Position numbers and translations under genes: made by a program
Part shown: piece after piece, positions 40,601 to 44,663 of the stretch
How positions within the stretch are numbered: position 1 is the first letter of the stretch
Layout: each line of letters begins with the position of its first letter
Notes under the pieces: generated by a model
Database searches by the model: none
The model's input: the letters and a program-made list of their open reading frames with translations, nothing else
Told to the model about the DNA's origin: nothing
Assembly (NCBI RefSeq): GCF_000003605.2
Contig: NW_003131855.1
Coordinates: 267,309-311,971 of the forward strand
DNA length: 44,663 bases
Direction of reading: 5' to 3'
DNA from: Saccoglossus kowalevskii
Lineage: Eukaryota > Hemichordata > Enteropneusta > Harrimaniidae

Positions 40601-43542
40601 TGCAAACTAACTGTATGTGAGGATATTCATAAATTGCGACCAGATTTGACATGTTTTAAATTTACGATGATTTTGGTTTTGAAAAACACATCATTGATTT
40701 TATGTGTGTGTTAACACCTATATTAGTAATACACATGTACCTGTCAATATTCAGAAGACCAGCAATGTTCAGAATGTTTGATCAATGTACATACTCCACC
40801 CTGGCTTGTCCAATCATGTAATCACAGTAATGCACTATAGCTTAATATGTACTTTTCAGTGAAACAGGTAAATTTTTACGTCTATAACTATACACTTCAA
40901 CTCAAAACAACAATGTTCAAAGTTTTTTCAATTTCCTGTTAAAATGTACTAAAGCTAGTTTTTAGTTTTTACGAGTTTACCTCATTCAAAAAATCTGTGG
41001 GAGCTAAACCTGTACATGGAAAAATTAAATCATAAAATAAGGAGCACACATAGTCATCTAGCTTTTTGTTAACACATGAAATTCTGATTCAAGTTTGAAT
41101 ATGCTAATTTTCTCCAGAGAGGGTTTATTATCCGCCACCAAATACCATTTATATCTTCTAAACACAAAACATTATCAAGCTTATAGAAGCCTGTACAAGG
41201 AGAATTGAAAACTCTCAGAATGGAAGTATACATAAAACTTTTAAGCAGGTTCCTCTATAAGAGTCATGAACTTGAAAATGAAGACAATTTAAGTGAAGTA
41301 GAGACACTCTGAAAGCCATCAGTGCTGTGTGGAGAAACTTTAACAATACCTAGAATATTATAATCATCATTATAAAGACCAAACTCGATATTGCTTAATC
41401 TGTTTTTATCTAATCTTCGTATCTGAGCATCCATGGATAGCGTCTCCTTCCTAGCAGTATCTGGGCAAGGACAAACCAAGCAGGATAGGCAGGAATGATA
41501 ACAAATACCGTATTTGTTCTATTAGAAGTATATGCACAAATATAAATGCCTTTATTGAGGTGTGCTTCTAATAGAGCAAATAACAAACATTACAGACAAG
41601 TTATTCACATGGGATTGAGTAGCGGGAACCTTAATGCCAACACTGTAGGATTATATCAAATGCAGGGCCATGTGAGTGCAAGTCTAGCGTGGGTTGTATT
41701 TAGCATAAAATGCCATGATGTGGTTCTATACTCGTAACTAAGTGTATTAAAAAAAGTTTAGTAATCGATTAATTATTTCAGGTTGAGATATTTTAATGTG
41801 AAATTTGAAAATAAGGACATTTTTCAATAATTAGGTGTCCAACATCTAACATCAAATACAATATAGCCAGCTCACAAACAGTCTGTCTGAAACAGACATC
41901 AACAAGAATTGTATGACATGATATTAATTTTTACAATGACATGATATTAATTTTTACAATGACATGATATTAATTTTTACAATGACATGATATTAATTTT
42001 TACAATGACATGTATATGAACTTTGATGTCTACCCAAACATGGTACAGTGTGTGGACAAATACAGACCATTTGTTAGTTTCTTAGTCACATACATGTAAT
42101 ATTTTTGCCTGTGAGATTGTCCAGGCCATCAAATCTAGGACACATCCATTAAATATTATGTACAAACGAAATGTAGTTTGTAGCTGTGTACATGTATGTG
42201 TAATATAATTCAACCAAGATAATTATTAATGAATTTCTTAACACCATGTACAAAATTGAAATAAAATGAACTGTATTGCTGCACATTCACAGATAGTTGA
42301 CATGCGTTTAAAAGAGAAAATACGACAGTCCCTCATTTATGTAATACATCATGGTACAAAGAAATCTGTGAATGGATGATGAAATTGATCCATATACTTG
42401 AATTTAAAAATTTTTAATCAAATTAGAAATGTCAAACTTTTTTATAGTTGCATGTCTTCTTAGCTGAAACAAGTTTAATGGAGATATACTTCTAATAGAG
42501 AAAATATGGTAATCGTAGTTTTACTATCAACATGATTCGTTTTACACTAAGCTCATGTGTGTTCATTTACATACAACTTGTAAGTTTCTTTATTGGCGTA
42601 GCATATTTCAACTCACCCATGTTGATTTTATAATCAACCATGAACCGTATGATATTTGTAAATCCACCCAACGCTGCCCAGTGTACAGGGGTATGGCCTT
42701 TGTCATCGTGTTCAAGCAATAACTCTGGACCATTCTCTTCAACTAACTCTTGTACACGAATAAGATAACTGCAAAAATCGTAAAAATATAGTAAAACTAG
42801 TAACCACCTTGCCCATGATTTGTGATTTATGATGAAATTCATGTCATAATGGTCACAAACTCAATGAAATAAATGTTAATTTATTAAAAATTGTCAGGGT
42901 GGGAACAGGGGTGTTTGTGGGTGATTCACTGGATTTTCAGTTTAGTAGAGATCTGTGGGCCTATTTTAGAACAAGTCATGATTTCGTATCGCACTCGCAT
43001 AAACCAAATAACTGTATGCTCTGTAATAAACATTGAAATATGATGCAATTTGGGGCTTAGATTTCGTGGACATGATATTTGCAAACGCTGTCAATGCAAT
43101 GAAACTCTCAGGCTATAAATTTTAAAATTGAGCCTGATATGACATGAGATATAAGTAAAATTGCAAAGAGAAAAATCTGTCCCCATTTTTGGATTTTGTC
43201 TGAATGGTATTTTACAAGAACAATGAGGTCATAGGTAATTATTTATGAAAATAATGAATCTTCTTGTTTCTCATTTATTATTAAATGTACAGTAATAATC
43301 AGATGTTCCTTATAGAATTTGACATGAATTGTATGAAAGTTTGAAAATAGTGCAACAATTTTATCCCAGCAAATTTCCACAGCACACTACTCGTACAACT
43401 TTGGTGAAAAATACTTGTCAAATTTTGCTAGAAAAAAAAAGTATTGATACCTTTACACAGTTAAAACGTCATTATTTAAGGCTGACCTAAAGTGCCCGCT
43501 TTTCTTGGAATGCAGATTTGTTACGTCAGAAATGTCCTGCAT
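31427..43542 (-). CDS. ankyrin-repeat DHHC protein S-acyltransferase (gene span)
   Basis: This entry spans the whole gene; the exons follow. Ten exons total 1,521 nt, 506 residues plus stop, with every split codon closing. Order: ankyrin repeats about 40-235; membrane segments about 259-279 and 286-307; DPG 312-314; cysteine-rich DHHC domain 347-390 with catalytic C375; membrane segments about 389-413 and 418-442; TTNE 451-454; and an [10 protein letters not shown] block at 473-482. It transfers palmitate from acyl-CoA to cysteines of partner proteins, probably at Golgi or plasma membrane. Layout and the [16 protein letters not shown] and NITTNER blocks resemble plant TIP1/PAT24 and fungal Akr1 more than animal ZDHHC17. 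The 3' end faces PHKA. Confidence 0.93.
31660..31855 (+). mobile_element. foldback MITE, family A copy 4
   Basis: Ends TACTATAGAATACTTTATTT and AATAAAGTATTCCACAGTA, with inverted TTTTCGCT / AGCGAAAA motifs. It lies 38 bases upstream (in gene direction) of the last acyltransferase exon, so the branch point sits at or in the element's end. Confidence 0.9.
32020..32061 (+). mobile_element. family A MITE, right-end fragment
   Basis: AGCAAAAATTAATTCCATCT, then AAAATAAAGTATTTTACAGT followed by A: only the right terminus of the family, ending 34 bases from the donor of exon 9. Confidence 0.82.
32096..32261 (-). CDS. acyltransferase exon 9, last two membrane segments
   Basis: 1 nt plus 55 codons (388-442). 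Two hydrophobic stretches: [20 protein letters not shown] and, later, [23 protein letters not shown] after N386 fits the G-x-x-N-x-x-x-F rule. Acceptor ATCTTGTCAG, donor GTAAGT. Confidence 0.94.
32590..32762 (-). CDS. acyltransferase exon 8, DHHC cysteine-rich domain
   Basis: 57 codons plus 2 nt (330-386). The spacing is canonical: C347-x2-C350-x9-H360-C361-x2-C364-x2-C367-x4-D372-H373-H374-C375-x5-C381-x4-N386. All zinc ligands and the catalytic Cys are present. The motif is followed by PY rather than the usual PW. Acceptor GTCTTTCAG, donor GTGAGT. Confidence 0.97.
33310..33459 (-). CDS. acyltransferase exon 7, membrane segment and DPG motif
   Basis: Exactly 50 codons, phase 0/0 (280-329). 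Hydrophobic [20 protein letters not shown] is followed by DPGF, the DPG motif just after a membrane helix in DHHC enzymes. Acceptor ACATTCCAG, donor GTATCA. Confidence 0.93.
33632..33832 (+). mobile_element. foldback MITE, family A copy 5
   Basis: Ends TACTGTAAAATACTTTATTT and AATAAAGTATTTTACAGTA, the closest to a perfect inverted pair in the family. The inner GCGAATATACC and TTTACATTCAGCTT blocks match copies 2 and 4. Confidence 0.9.
33850..33995. repeat. diverged repeat (GATGAATTGTTAGCATAAAA / ATGGCCGCCATTC)
   Basis: It shares TTTTGATGAA(T/C)TGTTA, then ATGGCCGCCATTC and a TTGAATTG run, with 36005-36200. Likely the same interspersed family. Confidence 0.7.
34297..35196. mobile_element. 900-bp element with perfect 26-bp inverted ends
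   Basis: It starts TACCGTACTTCCCCGAGTAT followed by AAGCCC, and ends with the exact reverse complement. The right 200 bp is an 18-bp satellite (listed next), while the middle (about 34380-34930) is unique and GC-moderate. Frames at 34114, 34568, 34972 and 34989 belong to it. No transposase was recognised and the target duplication is unclear. Confidence 0.88.
34988..35196 (+). repeat. 18-bp satellite derived from the element terminus
   Basis: About eleven units of GGGCTTATACTCGGGGAG, with variants CTTGGGG and CTCTGAG. The unit equals the inner part of the element's own terminal repeat. Two long Gly/Tyr/Arg-rich frames across it are artefacts of the 18-base period. Confidence 0.95.
35224..35320 (-). 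CDS. acyltransferase exon 6, first membrane segment
   Basis: 1 nt plus 32 codons (248-279). After [11 protein letters not shown] comes the hydrophobic [20 protein letters not shown]. Acceptor CCTCTGTAG, donor GTAAGT. The donor lies only 28 bases from the end of the 900-bp repeat element in the following intron. Confidence 0.9.
35321..36646 (-). other. acyltransferase intron with degraded repeats
   Basis: It contains a degraded family A MITE at about 35765-35872 (TATACCTTTTTTCCTATATT, TAAATTCC-like and AATTAATTCCAGCTAAAAGT), the repeat at 36005-36200, and a doubled 19-bp unit (GATGGCCTTGAACTTGT) near 36285-36320. No coding sequence. Confidence 0.7.
36005..36200. repeat. diverged repeat related to 29461 and 33850
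   Basis: TTTTGATGAACTGTTAACTA, AAAATGGCCGCCATTCCTCC, and a GAGGTTTGAATG block. See the related entries. Confidence 0.7.
36647..36852 (-). CDS. acyltransferase exon 5, ankyrin repeats 5-6
   Basis: 68 codons plus 2 nt (179-246). [18 protein letters not shown] is a clear repeat; [19 protein letters not shown] is a degenerate last repeat. A Lys/Asn-rich linker follows before the membrane part. Acceptor TTTCTTGCAG, donor GTAAGT. Confidence 0.95.
36853..37613 (-). other. acyltransferase intron, nothing recognised
   Basis: AT-rich sequence. The plus-strand frames at 36761 and 36879 are partly the shadow of exon 5. Confidence 0.65.
37614..37684 (-). CDS. acyltransferase exon 4, ankyrin repeat 4 end
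   Basis: A short exon (23 codons plus 2 nt) encoding [20 protein letters not shown] and YGQ. It completes the repeat begun by [10 protein letters not shown] and leads into TPLHLA of exon 5. Acceptor TCTTTTCAG, donor GTGAGA. Confidence 0.93.
37685..39439 (-). other. acyltransferase intron with a TTAA-flanked element
   Basis: Half the intron is the element at 38259-39111. Sequence on both sides is AT-rich with no coding sequence. Confidence 0.7.
38259..39111. mobile_element. 853-bp TTAA-flanked element
   Basis: The left end AGTTGCATTCCCACTTTG and the right end CAAAGTAGGAATGCAACT are inverted with one mismatch. Weaker matching continues inward to about 65 bp, including ATATTTGAAG. TTAA flanks both ends (38255-38258 and 39112-39115), the target used by piggyBac and Kolobok elements. 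The interior, 38390-38960, is CpG-rich compared with its surroundings. The frames at 38592 and 38761 are unrecognised. Confidence 0.82.
39440..39694 (-). CDS. acyltransferase exon 3, ankyrin repeats 2-4
   Basis: 84 whole codons (71-154) with split codons at both ends. Three ankyrin cores are clear: [23 protein letters not shown] and [10 protein letters not shown], about 33 residues apart. Acceptor TATTGTAG, donor GTATGA. Confidence 0.96.
41512..41581. repeat. 70-bp fragment with inverted CTATTAGAAG ends
   Basis: The left ATTTGTTCTATTAGAAG and the right CTTCTAATAGAGCAAAT are inverted. Solo ends of the same type occur near 30691, 34170 and 42490. Probably a short MITE. Confidence 0.65.
41912..42012. 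repeat. four tandem 23-bp units
   Basis: The unit ATGACATGATATTAATTTTTACA is a near-perfect direct repeat with period 23. It is uninterrupted, with no spacers, so a simple minisatellite. Confidence 0.95.
42617..42768 (-). CDS. acyltransferase exon 2, first ankyrin repeat
   Basis: Acceptor TTTTTGCAG, donor GTGAGT. It encodes [20 protein letters not shown] and then [15 protein letters not shown], with the ankyrin core TPVHWAA. It ends at M69 plus one base. Confidence 0.93.
42769..43486 (-). other. acyltransferase intron 1, nothing recognised
   Basis: Low-complexity AT-rich intron between exons 1 and 2. No element or coding sequence was seen. Confidence 0.65.
43487..43542 (-). CDS. acyltransferase exon 1 (start codon)
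   Basis: 18 codons plus 2 nt. The first in-frame ATG is at 43542-43540 in good context (GTCCGCCATG). It encodes [18 protein letters not shown]. Donor GTCAGC is weak but joins in phase to exon 2, making [13 protein letters not shown], a plausible lead into the first ankyrin unit. Upstream the frame stays open with only TTG codons, so a non-coding first exon or upstream start cannot be excluded. Confidence 0.68.
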
Positions 43543-44479
43543 GGCGGACCTCAATGTGTTGTTTCTCCTTGGTGTTTTTCTGTATTTACATATCAAATCT
43601 TGACGAAGACAAATTTGCAAATTTGACTGCAATTTGTTCGTGTGCAATACTGTCTTTGAAAGTTTTGTTTCTTTCCATATAATGATAAATGATTTTGTTT
43701 CCTCTGTAGTCCAATTGACCCCTCGTAGGCGTGGCTTATTTAGGGCAGCCTAAATATTTAGGTTTGTGTTCACACAAAATTTTTAGTCAAGCCTAAAATT
43801 TGGGGAGGCTTAAGGTATAGCAATATATCTAAGCAAAATGTTGGGAAGAAAAATATACAAGCCATGATTTTGGTGATAAAAATACACTTTTTGTGCCATT
43901 ACATATATGGAAAACAACATATCTGGTTACTATGCAATCTACCGGATTCGGCTGATACCCCGCCCTGGGCGATCTTATGGAGGATTCGATTTTTTTTTAG
44001 CAAAATGTGGACCAAAAGATCGCCCGGGCGATCTTTTGGCAGATATTACCAGGTCCATCTTGTCTGGAAAAATAACCCTGCGTTGATAAAAATGGTTTAG
44101 AAAAAAATAATGTTTCGCGTTGACCAAATATAATCATGCAAAGTATAAATTCAAAGTGTTTTAATACATTGGTGAGAGGTCGCATTTTGCGTGAACAAGA
44201 ACATGCACTAAGAAGGAAAAGCAAGTCAAAGTCGAAACGGGTGCATCATGGACATGACACAACACACACTGCGACAACTGAGTGATCAGCGACATCATTT
44301 TGGAACGCAATTGAACTTCAAGTACTTTGCGAAACTTGCTGCGCGGCGATGGTGTGTGTGTGTTGACCGAAGTTTGACCTCAAGTCACACGCTGAACTGG
44401 CGCATTACCTTAGCAACCTTTTTCTTTTGTGGTTCGCGTGTCGATCTAGTAAAATTTTTATTATATCCGACGGAACTGT
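43543..44479. promoter_or_regulatory. 5' flank of the acyltransferase gene
   Basis: This lies upstream of the start codon. It contains the 14-bp palindrome CCTAAATATTTAGG (43749-43762), the 28-bp palindrome (44012-44039) and a GC-richer stretch to 44450. I see no convincing TATA box on the minus strand. A plus-strand frame at 44248-44481 starts with an ATG in fair context and could mark a divergent first exon, but nothing in it is recognisable. Confidence 0.4.
44012..44039. repeat. perfect 28-bp palindrome
   Basis: CCAAAAGATCGCCC is followed immediately by its exact reverse complement. A related GGGCGATCTTATGG lies about 50 bases left, at 43966-43979. It lies some 470 bases upstream of the acyltransferase start codon. 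Confidence 0.95.
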
Positions 44480-44636
44480 AATTACGCAACTTGTATGTAC
44501 TGGCTTTGAATATATCAACGTCGTTTACTTAGTGCACTGCTTTTCTAATTACGCAAATTTGTTTACAATATTGTACCAGCTATGAATATTTCAACTTTGT
44601 AATGTATTGCTTTCATGATAATTACGCAAACTCAAG
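44480..44636. repeat. diverged 67-73-bp tandem repeat
   Basis: AATTACGCAA recurs at 44480, 44547 and 44620, each followed by related sequence (GCTTTGAATATATCAACGTC versus GCTATGAATATTTCAACTTT). It continues to the window edge. Confidence 0.75.
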
Positions 44637-44663
44637 TTAATTTTTACTATTGTTAGAATGCTG

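Larger units (their letters stand above)
39695..42616 (-). other. acyltransferase intron 2, mostly unremarkable
   Basis: The 2.9-kb intron holds the small inverted repeat at 41512-41581 and the tandem array at 41912-42012. A TA-rich stretch is near 40524-40568. Frames at 39749, 40327 and 41264 have no recognisable content. Confidence 0.7.

Noticed and set aside
41912-42012. Possible CRISPR-like array
   Set aside because: The 23-bp units are contiguous with no spacers, and the genome is eukaryotic.

Overview
The window comes from an animal nuclear genome. It is AT-rich, its genes are split by GT-AG introns of about 0.3-4 kb, and it holds many short non-autonomous DNA transposons and a 50-base assembly gap (27503-27552). 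Repeat style and gene content suggest a marine invertebrate, perhaps a hemichordate, lancelet or mollusc. The species cannot be fixed from the sequence alone.

Two protein-coding genes lie tail to tail. On the + strand, 2196-25301 holds the 3' part of a phosphorylase b kinase regulatory subunit alpha (PHKA) gene. Thirteen constitutive exons with compatible phases encode about 761 C-terminal residues and end in a CAAX box (CVIS). The N-terminal roughly 470 residues lie upstream of the window. Three phase-preserving microexons (18, 27 and 36 nt) are candidate alternative exons. Two exon-intron junctions are locally triplicated: the acceptor of the first visible exon, and the donor of the exon at 16239-16475.

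On the - strand, 43542 down to 31427, lies a complete ten-exon gene for a 506-residue ankyrin-repeat DHHC protein S-acyltransferase. Its C-terminal half looks closer to plant TIP1/PAT24-type enzymes than to animal HIP14 (ZDHHC17). Every exon phase closes, and the catalytic cysteine is C375. The two genes have no evident functional link: one controls glycogen breakdown and the other palmitoylates proteins on membranes.

Much of the remaining sequence is mobile DNA. There is a foldback MITE family with at least five full copies; an 814-bp Mutator-like element with long inverted repeats and a perfect 9-bp target duplication; an 868-bp hAT-like element with a transposase zinc-finger relic; a TTAA-flanked 853-bp element; and a 900-bp element with perfect 26-bp ends that carries an 18-bp satellite built from its own terminus. 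The first 2 kb and last 1.1 kb are mostly non-coding. Each holds a striking palindrome and one weak coding candidate. No rRNA, tRNA or CRISPR array was seen, and no clear new multi-gene system. The oddest local features are the triplicated splice sites, the microexons and the self-amplified transposon end.
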